Positions 22,701 to 37,700 of a stretch of 64,000 bases of DNA are shown here, piece after piece. The notes under the pieces were generated by a model. The model did no database searches and had not been told where the DNA came from. It saw only the letters and a list, made by a program, of their open reading frames with translations. How positions within the stretch are numbered: the stretch's first letter is position 1; every line of letters starts with the position of its first letter. Location: the NCBI RefSeq assembly GCF_035582795.1, contig NC_134369.1:58280001-58344000 (forward strand). Reading direction: 5' to 3'. The position numbers were made by a program, and so were the translations under genes. The DNA comes from Mycteria americana (taxonomy: Eukaryota > Chordata > Aves > Ciconiiformes > Ciconiidae).

Positions 22701-25700
22701 CACAGAACTGGAAATGGATAATGGACTCCACAGCAGGCTAAGTTAATATCTTCCACAGATGTTGCTTTTTATCCTTCAGACTTCTTTCCAAATAAAATAT
22801 CTAGCTCTGCTTCTTTATTAAGGAAAATATATATGAAAATGTCATGCTCTGAAAAGTCTGCAAGATTTTACAAGCTCTTTATGTTGTTTCTGAAATGCAT
22901 TTAACAGTGAAAGCTCAGTACGCTTCTCTAACTACCAGCCCTGACTGTACTTGCTATGTTTCAGAGTGTTACAAAATATAGCAGACCACAGGCCAAGGTC
23001 TCACTATATACTTGCAGTAGATGTATCTATGCACACTCTTCAAGAATTAATAAGGGTAAGAGATTTTATTATTTTTTTTCCCTGATATCTTTAAGGTTTT
23101 AAAAGCTATATGTTTTACTGAAGTACAAGTTCTTAGGTCTTCCTGAATTATCTTGTGTAGTGAATGACATAGAAAATTATTTTGAAATCCTCCAAGACTT
23201 CTGTCCTTTGAACAAAATACATTACTTGCCCTGATTTTGCAGAACTAACTTCTGCAGTATTATCATTAACTTAAGTAGAAATTGTACCTAAGAAAGTTCT
23301 GGTGACTTGTTATGGTATTCACAGTACTGTAATTAGATACTCAAAGTCTTTAAGATGTTTTTTGCTTCATTTTGTAGGAAGATATCTTGTTTTTCCAAGC
23401 ATTTTGAAATTCTAGAAATGGTCTTGATGGCACTGTTGAACCATACACTGATAGTGAGAGCCAACTAATACAATACAATAGGAGACTTGCTCATGTAGAT
23501 TGAGCAAATGTTACATAAGGACCAAACATAACAGCCTAGTATTTTTGGTTGTGTCAAAGAGTGTTTCATGGAACAGTGTGTTAGGGAGCTCACAAGAAGA
23601 TGCAATCTTTGTTTTGGTTCAGGTAAATATACAGGGTCGCTATGAAAAGTTAGTTGTTGAAGAGCCATTCTGTATAAGTGACCATAATGCAATTAGTCAA
23701 CACTCCTATGGAAGAAGCAAAGGTCAAAATAACTTTTGCAGCTATGGTCAACCATAGGAAAGAGCATTATATAAAAATGAACACAAAAGACATTAAAAAT
23801 ATTAAGTCCTTAGAGGAGAAGGGTAGATGCTATTGAAACTTACATTATTAGCCATATAAGGCCATTGCATGCTACTTATTAAGAAAAGTTTGGGAAAAAG
23901 AAAATGAAAATTAGCATGGTTAAACTGTAGGTTGAAGAAAACAAGATGTCAGACTTCAAAAAGTTATGGTTATGTCCAGATGAAGGAAATAAAATAGAAA
24001 AGATCATGAAATCTGGCAGGATAAGTGAAAAAACACTTGAAGATCAACTATCAGGAAAGACTCAAGATGAATATCCTTTTTTCAAACACTTAAAGAACAA
24101 AAAGCCTGCCAGAAAATCTATAAGGCAAATTGATGATTATGGTATGAAAGGAGCACTTAGAGGAGACAAGGCCATAGCAGAGATGCTTTGCATTAGTGGG
24201 CACAGGTAAGAATTTGGAAGCATCTTAATGCTTTACGATCTTTTTGTGGATAACTTGTTAGAGGATCTGTATAAAACTAAAGTAAGTGTAGGAAAGATTA
24301 TAGAATGAACTGACAAAATGAACACTAAGAAACCACCAGAGTCTTATGGTGTTCAATGAAGAGGTCTGAAATAGCTCAAGGATGAAATAACTCTGAATTG
24401 CTAATTCACGCATACAACCTGCTGTTTAGCACGGTCCTGGCACTTGAAGGCTGGAGGGTGATAAATGTGATGCCAATCTAAAAAAAGACGTTCCTGAAAT
24501 GTTTTGGGAATTACAAGCCAATATGCCTAATACCATTGGCTAATAACGATGTACGTTATTAAGCATTATAATAAATTAAATGCATTAAAGGACATCCAGA
24601 TACATATGATCTATTTGGGAAGAGTCAATGTGACTTTTGTAAATTACTTTCCCGATAAATACTTTCCAAAAAAATACTTTCAAATACTTTGGAAACCTCC
24701 TGAAGTTCTTTTATGTGACCAGAAAATGTGGATAAGGGTGAACAAGATGATGTAGTCTACTTGAATTTCCTAAAGGCTTTCAAAGAAGTATGTCACCAAA
24801 AGCTGTTGAGAAGCAGCTAGGCACCCTAAGAAAAGTGGTTGGGTCCTTTCATGGGTATGTGATTGTTTAGAAACAGGAAATGGAGGGCAGGAGTAAGAGG
24901 ACAGTTCTTGTAGAGACAGGAAATTGCCAGTGGAGAGAGAGTTGCAGAGAACACCGTGGAGAGCTATCTTGGCAGGGAGCTGTACCAGCCCAGGGGAAGA
25001 CTGGAAAGGTACACAGGAGAGAAATACCTTGAGGGTGACTTAAATATACAGCAGCTATTTCTAGTTTAGGAAGCCTCTGAGCTCAAAATAGCTGAAGATT
25101 GGAAGAGTATCTGGAAGGAGTATCATATATGCTTTTCCCAGTCTTACTTTCATTTAGGCATCCACTAATTGACATCTTTGGAGACAGAATGCTGGAATAT
25201 AGGTAGAATTGATCTGATGCTCTGTATCAATTTTTATGATTTTATGGAATCTAGAGGGGGTTTAAATCTATTTTAAAGGACTGTAGCTGTAACTCACAAC
25301 TTCTGTCTAATGATGACATGAAAATGGTAATATGGAGACTTATTGGTGGCGTTGATCTGAAAACCCTTCCTGGTTGTATTTGTATTGTAATAGAATTAAA
25401 TACTTCAAGAACCTGAAGTGAAAGTGCTGGGAAATAAAATAGGTCTCCAAATAGTTCTTAAGTAGTAGGAAGTCGTACATAGATTTAAGAGCTTCAGAAC
25501 ACTTTTCTGTGCTTTTGGGTTGGTTGTTTGTTGTTTTTTTAATTGCAACTAATTCTCAAGAGGAAGTGATGTACAGCAGAACAAAGGTGTTTAATACTAA
25601 CATTAAAGTTAATATACTATTCTTTGATCTGTCTATTTCAAATCAGTGTACTGTTTCAGGTATAATGTAACATAAATTTAAAGCACATATTTTATCCACA

Positions 25701-28700
25701 GAAATCCTGTACAATTTTTCCTGAGAATCTGGTTTGATAAGTGTATTTTTTTTTTTCTTGATAGTGTATCAGTAAAAATGTTGGACCAGGAAAAATTGAG
25801 AAGATTCCAAAAGAAAATGCATTCCTGAGCAAAGAGTTAACAGTTAGTACTTTTTTCCCCCTTTATTACTTAAAGAAAGGATGTAAACTTAAAAGTATAG
25901 TATCATTAAATATATAATTCTTTTTTTTATTTTACCAGAAAAATTTAACCCTAAAACATGCCTAAAAATATATACGGTAAGTTTACATTTAGAAAACAAA
26001 CAAATTTAACCATCATAGAACAGACTATTTTGAGGAGTTAGCCTGATTTAGAAAAAGCAGTGGAACACTGATGTCACTGCTGCACTGAGCACACTGGAGC
26101 ACTCTAACAAAACCTACACAAAATGATAAAAATAACAAAAAAAGTTAATAATGAGGTGCTGCTAAGGCTGATGAACACACCATACATGAATTATGTTGTA
26201 TTAATCTATTTATCTGGAATAAACTGTTCATAGGAGAAATAAACAAATTACAACCCTGGTAGTTTTAAGATGGTACTTGATAAATTTATTAAAGAGGTTA
26301 TTCCCTGCAATTATATGAAACCTTTGTAATGTACAGAATGATTGTTTAATGTTCTAATAGCTCATGAGAATACTCAAATACAAATATACATTGTAAATGT
26401 TTATATTTTTCAAAAGCTTAAAATGTCTGTTTTGCTTTGTGCTCAAACCTTCTTTCCCTATGCTTTAATTCCTTCTATTCTCACCCCTCCATTCTTGTCT
26501 CTAGTTTAAGCTAACTGTTCTTTTAACTTGCATAGCTTAAGTCTATAAATAAATGTAACTTTGCTCCCTCAGCAAATGCATTTGGATATGTTGCTTGTGA
26601 ACCTGCGAATGGAATCTATGTTTCTGAAAGAGACTTTCAACATTAAGTGGGTTGCTCAGGGAGGACTGGTGGAGAACATTGAACAAATCGTCAAGGAATA
26701 CAAGCAAAGTCGAGGATTACTGGTAATGGTTTGGTGTGCGCTATTTTAAAGTGCGCCTTTCTTTTTTTTCCCAATAGAAGTGGTTATATAAACACAAGCT
26801 TTAATTTCTTTAAGTAAAAATACATGGAAGACTGATATAGATGGAAAATAAGTGAACATAAAACCTGAAAATTAAATTGAAGAAATTAAAAAAGAGGGAA
26901 TATTAATTAAACCAATAATCACTAAGTTTTATTTCTTATATGCCTGAAACTGAAACCCTGTAAATGCAAATAAGCTTCCTGATGGAGACGCTACTGTTCT
27001 GAAACTTGTTTCTGTATGCAATATATGGCATTCCTGGTATATTTTGTTTCAAGAACGTAGTAAGTGTATCTTTTATTTAAATTTTTTTATAATAGTCAGT
27101 AGTTAGGTGAGTATTTTGTGTCCGTCATTATATTTAGTGAGCCAGGATATTCAATTGCAATGTAGCTTTCATTTTACCCTGCTCTATTGTGTAATGTACT
27201 CAGCAACTTTGCTGTTTCCTGTGTTAGCTTAATATTTAGAACTTATGTATTCAAATGTATAGGAAAGGTTATTGAAAGGTGCAGAAAAATGCTTGCATAC
27301 ATTCAGGTATTGATTGGTATGATAAAGCTGTTCAGCATGTCTAAATCTAGTTCAAACTTTGAACAAGAGTTCAGGAGGTGTAAAACAAAATACAACTCGT
27401 TAAAAGCCCCTGCGTACCTCTGAAAGGATTATCAGATCTGTGTTTGGATTAAACTACTGCATTGGAGTATGTATGCATGTAATTAAAACAATTCAGTGCA
27501 AAATCTAGAAATACCAAGTGGCAAGGAGAGGGAAGGCTAGCTAGACCTCTGTCCCTGTCGTTACTCTATTAAATTTGCAGAGTTTGCACTGTCAGATTTA
27601 TTGAATTAAGATAGGCAGTTAATGATGTGTGATTTTGAGTTTGTTGCATAATATATTTAATAAGTGTATACTGGAATCTTAATTACACTTACTCACCCAC
27701 GGGCTAGGTAGGCTGAAATGAGAAATCAATAGTGTGAGATTGTGATGGATCTTAAGATTGTGATGGATCTGAAATTTTTGAGGTCAAAATAACCATTGTG
27801 ATGACAGCAACTCTACCTCAGTTGGGAAATAGAGCAATAGCTCTATTTCCTCATAGATATCTGCCACCTCATTCCAAAAATCACTGCATCCTATCTATGA
27901 GGTTGTGTTTTGTCTCTTTTGATCATGCAAACACTAATAGTGCCACTATAAGTTCATCTGTGAGTCTATTAAATAGAAGCGCGCTTTTTCTCCAATGGTA
28001 AAATTGGACATTTAAATTAAGTAACTGTGTTACTCAAAGTGGATGATATAGGAGATATTCAGCAAGAAATAAATAAATGAATAAAACTAAAATATATTTT
28101 CAGTTTTAATTATAATAATTGTTATTTCTTATTAGTCATAGTAAAAAGATTGTTCCTTTCACATAAAAATATCCATATTGTTTCAATGATGTTATATCTT
28201 TATCTTTTTTTGCCAGCCTCTCAAAGTTTGCATTCATGGTCCTCCTGGGGCTGGCAAATCTACCATTGCTGAAGAGCTCTGCAGACACTACAAGCTACAT
28301 CACATTAAGATAAATGATGTGATTTCTGAAACAATAGCAAATCTGGTGTGTTGCTATTTTCTAATATTGCTATTATTTTAATTTCTGTGATTGTAAAATG
28401 TTTGGCATCATTTAAAAAATAGTTATAATTCCATTATTTTAGAATGGAAATATCTTTTGACATACTGATCACCTCTGAGGGATGCACTGAACTCTTTTTA
28501 GAGACTGAAGGTTGCTCAGTATCTCACTGTCCAGGAGCATACATGAAATTAATTGTTTAATTTTTTTTTTTCTTTTATTACATCTGTGTATAAAAAATTT
28601 GCTATGGAATTTCTGAGCCTCTTTATATGTCCAATGTTGTCTTCAGGAGAAAATTGTGGCTCCTAAAGAACTGGACTCTGACACTGTGGGAGAAGAGGGA

Positions 28701-31700
28701 GAAGATGACGAAGAGGAGGAGGGTAAAAATGTAGAAGCAGCACATGAGTTATTAGCTATAATAAAAGAAAGCATGGAGCAGAATGCAGGTAGGAAATACA
28801 AAGTATTAAGATGGGATTTAGGTAACTAGTGCAACACTATGCAAATGGAAAATCAGGAAGTAAATTGGTGCTTTAGAACTTTTACATCCTATTAAAAGCA
28901 AGAATCATGCCCTGTCCATTTGTATGTACCTTATTTAAAAATCAAATACAATGTTTTACATTATACATTATATACCTTGTATATCAAAAGTGATACATTT
29001 TTAAATACTGTCGTGCTTTTTTAATTGTAAAAGTTCCATCTTTCTACTTCTTTATACATTTTATATAGTTCTTTTTACCCTGTAAGTTGATATATCAAGT
29101 AACAACGGTGTACTCAGAAGCATTAGATTCTTGGCCAGATTTTTTTAAAAACATCGTGTTTTCTTCTTAGAACAGGGAGCATAATTTATATAATATAAAG
29201 AGTTAGTGAAGCATATCTTTATTAAATTTTCAAAGAAGAAAAGTATTCTAGCAAGAAAAAGAATTAGTGCACTGTCATATGAGATTGTGGGGTTTTTTAA
29301 GTATCTTTTACCTCATTTTGGTCATTTCTAAAAAATAAATAGTATTTACGGAAGCCTGTAAAGAATTTTAAAGTCTACAGATTGAAAAAGGTCCATAAAA
29401 ATTGCCATTACTGAAAAGTAGTCATTATCATCTAGATATGAATAAAGTCATGTACTTTTTGACTTAGTGCTTAACATTTTCCATGCAGTATAAAGCAAGC
29501 CCCCTTAAAAATGCATTCTATCACTAAAGGTTTATCTGATTTGGACCTTGTGTATCTGCAAAGCAATGAACTCGTAACGCACCCAAAAGCTTCAGTAATG
29601 AGATCTATGGCAGCATCTCTTCTGCGTGCCTTGCTTTGTTGTTTAAAATAATAATACCTTTTAAAATAGTAGCATACTTTTATGATTACGATGGTTTATA
29701 AATTTTTAAGACTTTTAAAAGTCAAAGCAAAATAAAGTAGCAAACTGGAGTCAATGGTTGCAAAAGGACAAAAAATCTGGTCAAACCAAACTTTTTACTC
29801 CTATGTATTTACTCAACAATGTAGGCCCAGTTAATAAACCACTTCATATCTCAATCTATTATTCTGAAAATGAAATGTGTAAAACTTATTTCACGTTTGT
29901 TTTGCAAGACTATCTTTAAGTCTTACTGTTAATTATAAATAGAAAATTATTGTTTTGTTATGTTTTTTCTATAAATATTTATTTGCTGCTTCTATTAAAA
30001 TCTGATTGCATTATTCTAAAAAAACCTTATTTCATGTTTACTATCCTTAAAGTTCTAATCTTTATATCCTTGTAAACACAAACTTGATTTTATTTTATAG
30101 CTACACATTTATATTCCATAGATTGCTGACAACAAGTACTATACAAATAGTAACTCAAAATACATAAATTTTTTGGGGTCTAAATAGAAGTTTCTCTGAT
30201 AAATGAATTAAAATGTTAGTAAAATAATTTCAGATATCTCTCTTCCATAAACTAGGTACTTATTAACCTTCTTTATGTCTTAGGTCATCTAGATGATCAG
30301 TATGTTGTTAAATTTGTGAAGGATAAGCTCAAATCTATGCCTTGTAGGAATCAGGGATACGTTTTAGATGGGTTCCCGGAGACCTATGACCAGGCAAAAG
30401 ATCTTTTTAATTGTAAGTACTGCTGCTTTTGTTTTTATTGCTGCTAATATTTATTGCTGCTAATAATTTATCATTATTCTTGTCAGTGCCATAGTAGTTG
30501 AAGTGCATCAGCACTGTAATGACTGCAGTGCAGGATGCAAAACAAAGTTGTTTTCACATGATGCTTAAAATGTAAGAAGGATTGTAATGCACCTTATTTA
30601 ATTTAAGCACAAGATAGTTTTCAGACTATCTTTGCTGGCAAAGTACTAAGTAAATGAACAAATAAGGAGGATGCTTTCTTGTTCTGTGTTGGTCTACTCC
30701 CCTCAAGCAAGGTCTAAGGCAGAATTTCTTCATAATATTTAAGGACTGCTTAATGAGGGGATCCAGCCAGTGCACCAATACATGTTTTGAGAGCCAGATT
30801 AGAGTGGGTATATTAGATCAGCTACAGTAGATATGACTTCAGGGGAGCTCTGCAACATACAAATTATGTATGTCTGCAACATACAAATTAACATTTCAAA
30901 TTATGAGCAAGCACTGCCCATGCATTAAGACTGAGAATCATCTCCATATGTAAATTATATCATGAGGTTTGAAGGAAAACCAAAATACAGTCTTGTTCAG
31001 GTTAATATGCTGAGCTGTAAATTATCATGTTCAGCTGATGCTCCTCAGGCAGTTTTACTGATTATTCAGAATAGCAGACACTTAGTGGCAGAAACCATTT
31101 TAACCATACTGCTGTAAAACATTCCTACTCACTGTTCTGAGCCCTGCCTCTGTTTTTGGCAGAATAATGTACTTGGCAGGAGGAGAGGCCAGGGTCAGGA
31201 CAGCAGTACTTACACATTTTAAAACTGTGTATGCATGTGCATACTTCCGCCGTATAGGCAAACAACTATTAGTGTCCTAAGGTAGAACTCTGTGGTGGCT
31301 GGCAACACGAATTCTCTATTCTTCTAAGAGAATTCTTACTGAATTCTCTAAACTGCTGTCCAGGTTAGATTAATTTCCAACAATTAGTATAATTTGAATA
31401 TAGACAAGCCTGTGTTTGTACTGGGCACAGTTTTAGCAAATACAATGATATTGTTGCTTCAAATGAAAATGTCAGTTATTTCTTATTTTTGTTTTAGTGG
31501 AAAGTGAAGATGAAGAAGAAGAAATTAAAGGCAAAATACCTAAATGTGATAAATTAATCACACCTGGTAAGTTTGATAGATTTCTTTTTAAACAAACAGG
31601 AGTTTTCAAGTACTGCTTCCACCAACGAGAAGTCTAAAATATCACTCCATCTGTTCATATTTAATTTAACATAAAGTAAATATCTAATTCATGTAATGCT

Positions 31701-34700
31701 GCTGCCCTCTTATTTGAAAGTGAACAATTAATCAAAAGAAAGGTTTTGGTTCAGTTTGTGGGTGTTTTGTTCTTTATTTTTTTTCTTTTTGTGAAAATGC
31801 CATCAACTGTTGACTGATAACAATAGTAGTGGCTGCCTTTGTTGGGATTACAGCAGCTATTAATGGAATTAACATGAGCTCCTGAACTTGGCATATTAAA
31901 TAAAGTAAGTTTATCTTTAGTGTGATATCTTGAAAGATGTTACCAAATCCATTTTAATGCATCAGTTAAGTTGGGAATTAAAATAGAGTGGTTTTCTTCT
32001 GTGCAGAAATGGCTTCATCCTGGTGTTTTCGTTATTCTTGATTTCTTTGGAAGTTTTGATTACATTCAAACAACACGTTTTGCATATTTTGCATTACAAG
32101 ATGTGTCCAGTTAGATAGTATAAAGGTTGAATATCTCAAATGCTTAGTGTTTCAGTAATGATAATTTACTGGCTTCAGTGGAAGTGAAGAGAATTCAGAA
32201 CTTTCTGAAAAATTCCTTAGTCCTTGCACTTACATGAAGGGGACAAAGGTTTGATTCAAAAAGCAGACTTCTACCAAGTTTGTAACCACTTATGAATTGC
32301 TGATTTCTGAAGTAAATAATTTCTGTTATTCATAAACAAAACCACTTTTATCCTTCATTTCAAAAGAGGAAATGTAAATGAATTATGATGGGCTAGAGAA
32401 GTACCACCTTCTCTCCCATAACCAGGACCTCAGGCATGGGATCTGTTTTAAGAAGATACCTTCTCAACCTCAGAGGAAACTTGTTTTAGAAAACAGAATG
32501 GTCCAGAAAGGATTTTTGTTGGTTTGGGGAGGTTTTCTTGGGTTTGTTTTTGGGTTTTTTGAGTTTTTTTTGGGGGGGAGAGAGGGGGAAGCCGGCAGGG
32601 TGGTGTGTCTGTGCTTGATTCTGCAAATTTCTCTCTGATGTCAGAAAAATTACTTCCTGACTTTGTTAAATGAACAAGTTTCAGTAGTATCAAGTAATTA
32701 TATTAATAGAAATATCAGAATATGTTGTGATAAATTATATGAAGTCATATTTAATAAATACAAATTGATTGTTGTGTTAATAAAATACTGCAAGATTCAG
32801 CCTAATGAAACTACAAATACGAGACTTCCGAATTGAAGACAGGTGACAGGATTTTTTATGGATCCTTGAAAGATTTCTGGTGTTTTTTGTCTACCAGTAG
32901 TACTAAAATAACATTGACACTAGATTTTATGGCATGTGGTGGTATAGTATCTTTAATGTACTATTCGATATATTTTTTTTATTATTTACTTTAATTCAGC
33001 AGATACACCTTTATTTGTGAGATTAAAAATCACAATACAGGGTGATGACTTTTGATGACTTGACAAACAAGTGAGTTGTTAAATTTTCCAGTGTTACTTC
33101 CTGCTTTGGATGCACTATTCATAAGAATTTTTTTCCTCCTATACGTATTACATGTATTGGTTGTATGATAGCTTTCTCAGAAAATTTGGACTAGACTGCA
33201 TTGCTGTTCTTAAGATTTTTGTACTGCCTATTGCAAGAATAGCTTGTTGATAGTGCTAAGAAAGAATTTGGTGAAATTAGAGTATGTAGCTTCTTTACAG
33301 ACATGTTTCAATATTGTTGGATTGCTCTAACTGGAGAAGTTGAATATAAGTATTTGATAATTAAATTCTCTATAAAGATATATACAATTCACATCTGTTT
33401 ATGTTCAATTGTGGTTTAAAATTTATTATTAACACAAAATAGGTAAGAAACAGGAAAAACAATAATATATAGGCACTGATAATGTGTTCTTCTTCACAGA
33501 ATTTGTTATTTCTTTGACCGCATCTGATGAATTCCTTATAAACAGAATAATAAATCTGCCAGAGAGAATTGTTGCTGGAACTCATTATACCCAGGACCGG
33601 TTCCTACATTCTCTGAATCTCTTCAGAGAGTTAAACACAGATGATAAGACTGTTCTCAACTATTTTGATGAACTTGAAATACATCCTCAGTTTGTTGGTA
33701 TGAAATAATAAAATTAGTAGATAAAATATGAATCAAAAATTTTTGTTGTTACAAATTTAACACTTGTGAAGATCATATAAGTGTACATATTTAAACAATA
33801 TTTTTAATTAACGTTGCAGAATACAGATACAACAAGCATTTAATTATATACCTGCAAAAATATCTGTATACTCATAAGGATTCTGAATTGTTCTTGTATA
33901 GTTAACCTGTTTTAAAAAATAAGGGGTTTAACTGATTGTTTTTGTAAGCTAAATGATCAAAATAATTTTCTGACTTAGGTTACACATCTCTGCACTGGCA
34001 TCATTCCAGATTGGTGTAATAGTATATTTTCATGGACTTTCAATACTATAGTTGCTTATATGTTTTCTTTAGACTTATCCTCAGATGCCATGACAATATA
34101 TGGGTAATCTGTAAATGATGAAGCATGAAAGAAAATTATTAGAAATTAAAGGTGGAAGGCTAGGACTGAACCTGTTTTGCACCATACATGTATGTGAGCA
34201 AATTTGTCTTCCCTACACACTGTCTAGAAAATTGTGGTCACTGGGAAATCTTGAGAAGATTACTATAATCTGATTATGCAAAAACAGTGAGATCAGGGCG
34301 ACAGCATTCTTAAGAAAAATGGGGGGGGGGGGGGGGAGAAGAGAAAGAACAAAGGGAAAGCCCTGCAAATAAAATCAAATATCTGATATTTGGATGCCCA
34401 TTTGAGATGAGTTATGAGAAGTTAATTATTGAACAGCCTCAGTCATAATTGATTTCCTAAGTGTTTTTTTTTTATTTAATGTCAATCATGGAGACTATCT
34501 TGAGAATAATACCATACATGTGTTGTTAGGAAGTGTAGCAGTGGCAAAAAATGGTGTGTTAGTATAATCGTTTTAAAATAGAGATAATTCTGCTACAGAA
34601 AGTAAATGTAAGAAATAGTAACTATTAAGGTCTGATGGAATATTGCAGTGCTTTCTGCTAAGAATTATGCCCAAAGATTACTCTTAAACTCTAGTCCATT

Positions 34701-37700
34701 CCAAATAAGGAAACTCACGGGGCTACTAATTTTAATTATCGAGGTATCACAGCTGTGACATTCAGTGACTTCCAGATGATTTTCACATTCAGTTCATAGT
34801 GTTGATTCTCATCTTCAAAGGAGCATCATCTTTGGGTCCTGTTTATCTCAGGAACTGCCTCTTTACCTATATTCACATCACTGATTGTTACCCACCGAAG
34901 TATGCAAGCATATAGGTTTCTGTTGTAAAGGGGTACGGACAGATTACAAAGATAACTTCAGGGAGGAACCTTCAGCTCTGCAAATACTCCTCCATTCTAG
35001 CTGATGTTCCAGTTAGTTTACCAGATCCATAGAACTGATTTAAGCAGAGAGCCAACTCCTTTCTCAGTCATATTCTGAAGGAATTTAGTGGGGAATGGTT
35101 TAAAAAATTGTGCTTGATTTGTTAAATATTGACTCAAATTAATCAAATCTTTCTTCTACCTTAATTTTAGAAAATCATAACATGGCTTTATGAATTGCTT
35201 TTATGTTTATTATTTTTTCTGAGTCTGAAATATGATTAGTACAAAGGAGTGGGCTTCAAGATTCTGGAAACCTTACTTTGCTGCAGTGACTCACTGCATG
35301 AAGTCTGCAAGTCAGTTATATTGTGTCTTGTTTTTCTCATTTGCAAATTGGGGATGGTGACACAGGCATGTTAGATCATCTACAAAAAAGCATGTTAAAG
35401 TTATAACAGCAATTTCCTTTGAAGATCTTAATTTATGAACTCCTTTTCTGATGATCTTTCCTCTCAATTAGCATCACTGCTAACCTAATTTTTTATTTAA
35501 AAGGTATTCATTTTTGAGGATAAATGCAGTTAATTATGACTTCTGTAATATTTCCATTGTAATCTTGCTTGTCCATCTAAGAAAAAAATGCAGTCTTTGA
35601 GACCTCAAATTCAATGCTGAGAGAGTTCTTAGCCATACTTTAAATGACTAGAAAAGTGGTTTGCACTGTAATTTGTATATCCAGGTGCAGCTAAAATAGC
35701 CAAAACAATGGACTGCTTGACATAGAAAATGTATTATTCTTCTAATTTGGAATACTTCAGGAATGTAATTCCTGATTTTTTTGAAAGAAGAAGCTGTAAA
35801 AGAAATTTTATCATGTAGAATTATGTTAGCTTTCTTCTCAATCCATAAGCAGACTTTGGACTTCGGGTCCAAATCACAAACACTTAAACTCTTGGAATAA
35901 TGGTGTTAGAATTGGACAGCTATCTTCTGTGTGAATTAGTGATTAGAAAGAAATGGGAAGCATGCATTGCCAGTGGCTTTCAAAATAACTTCATAAAGCG
36001 AGGACTGTGGAGTAGGGAGTACTGGATTCTCATCTAAATTCTGTATTCTAGTTGTTCTGGTTTTTCCTCTGCTTCCTCTGCTTGCTCTCCTTGCCCATTT
36101 TTGTGCCTTTACATCTCCAATCCCTTACCACTGAACAAGCCCTTTATCTCTGTATTCTCTGAATACCTGAAATGCCCACTTTTCTTTTCCACGTGCATTT
36201 CTATACCCTTTCTGCCAGATGTCTTCCCGCACTGAATTCATACACAGCCCAGAAAGCCCCAGAGACAGTCATCATTTTTCTGTGTTTTTTCTTTTCCTTC
36301 TTTTTTTACAAGTTTAATACGCAGGTAGCCTCCAGCAATTAAAAGGGAGAAGGAATGAAATGAAAGAGGTGGTCTTGCTCAGTCTCTATGCTCCTACATG
36401 AAGCTACAGATTTGTTCTGTAGATATAACACAGTAAGAGTTCAACTAGAGATAGGTCTGTGTGTTTGTAAATCTGTATGAGTGAAAACTTTGGAGTTTGT
36501 TGCCAAATCCTAACAACCTATTGTGTAACCTGCAGGGGAGACAGGGTCAAAAGTTGATGGTTTTATACATCTGGATAAGTTGACATAAGATTGGTGACAG
36601 GAACATTTCTGATAGTTGAATGACCTCATTTTCAAGTTTTAAAACTTAGGCAAGCTGCAACTGCTAAACAGAATAGTTGTAAAAATTATTTTAATACATT
36701 TCTCCCTTACATAATCTTAAAAAGACAAACTGTTTTAACTGAAATTAGCAAAGAAAATCAAATGTAGAAAACTTCATTCTCTGTAGCAAAAAATTGACAT
36801 TTATAAGCAACTGCAAACAACATCTTATACTTGAAAATTCAAACAGTGTGAACACTATATATTTTTAGGTCTTGCAGTTATTTACTGATGTCTACTGATA
36901 ATTGACAAAAGCCTTGATGAGTTCTCTCTTGTATCATTTAAAAGATGTAGCCAAATTTGAAGATCCTGAGAACAGATTTATTGTAAAAGAGATCATCAAA
37001 GAAGTTGGGGAACCTCGGAATTATGGTTTGACAGATGAAGAAAAGGAGAATTTGGAACGCAAAGCAGCTGAGGAGCGCCTTGTCAAAGAAGCTCAAGAAA
37101 AAGCTGAACAAGAGCGTAAAGAAGCTGAGGAAAGGGCTGAAAGGATGGCAAATTGGGAAGAGTGGGTAGGTTAATACATATTTTTGGGAAACCATTACTA
37201 CTATTTATGTTTTACATGGCTTCCAACAATCTGTTATGTAAATACACTTGGAAAGTGTGGCGTAAGTTCTCTAGTTCCTTACATCATACTTTAGATCTGG
37301 GTTAGGCTATCTTCACAGTGCATTTTGAGGCCCAACCTAAAGAGTATATTCTCTTTTTGATTACAGACATAGTATTTTTTTTGCATGTTGGTAACAGCAT
37401 GTCTTTAAAATACTTTTATGATACTCTTCTTGTTGTTGCTGTGCTGTAGCTCTTTTATTTTACCATTTATAAATATCTACTATCATCGATGGTGTTTTCC
37501 ATAACCAGTCTTCTAGGACTTTTGCATTTTGCTCACTTTACTTCTAAGCAGCGACCAAGTCTTAATTATCATGCCTTTCAAAGAAGATTTTTAACTTAAC
37601 ACTGATTAATCTTGTAGTCTGCATTGCAGAAAAGTTTCTGAGCCTGCAAGAGAAACACCTTTGAGAGCTGAGTCCTCAGTTCAGCGAGGACTACCTGATG

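Larger units (their letters stand above)
33698..36944 (+). other. AK7: AK7 intron 15
   Basis: 3.2 kb intron with a 16-base G run at 34321-34336 and a MIR-like SINE remnant near 35270-35385. Confidence 0.8.

Noticed and set aside
35995-36060. Possible second MIR piece in AK7 intron 15
   Set aside because: Only a loose similarity around an ACTGGATTCTCATC string; too weak without an alignment.
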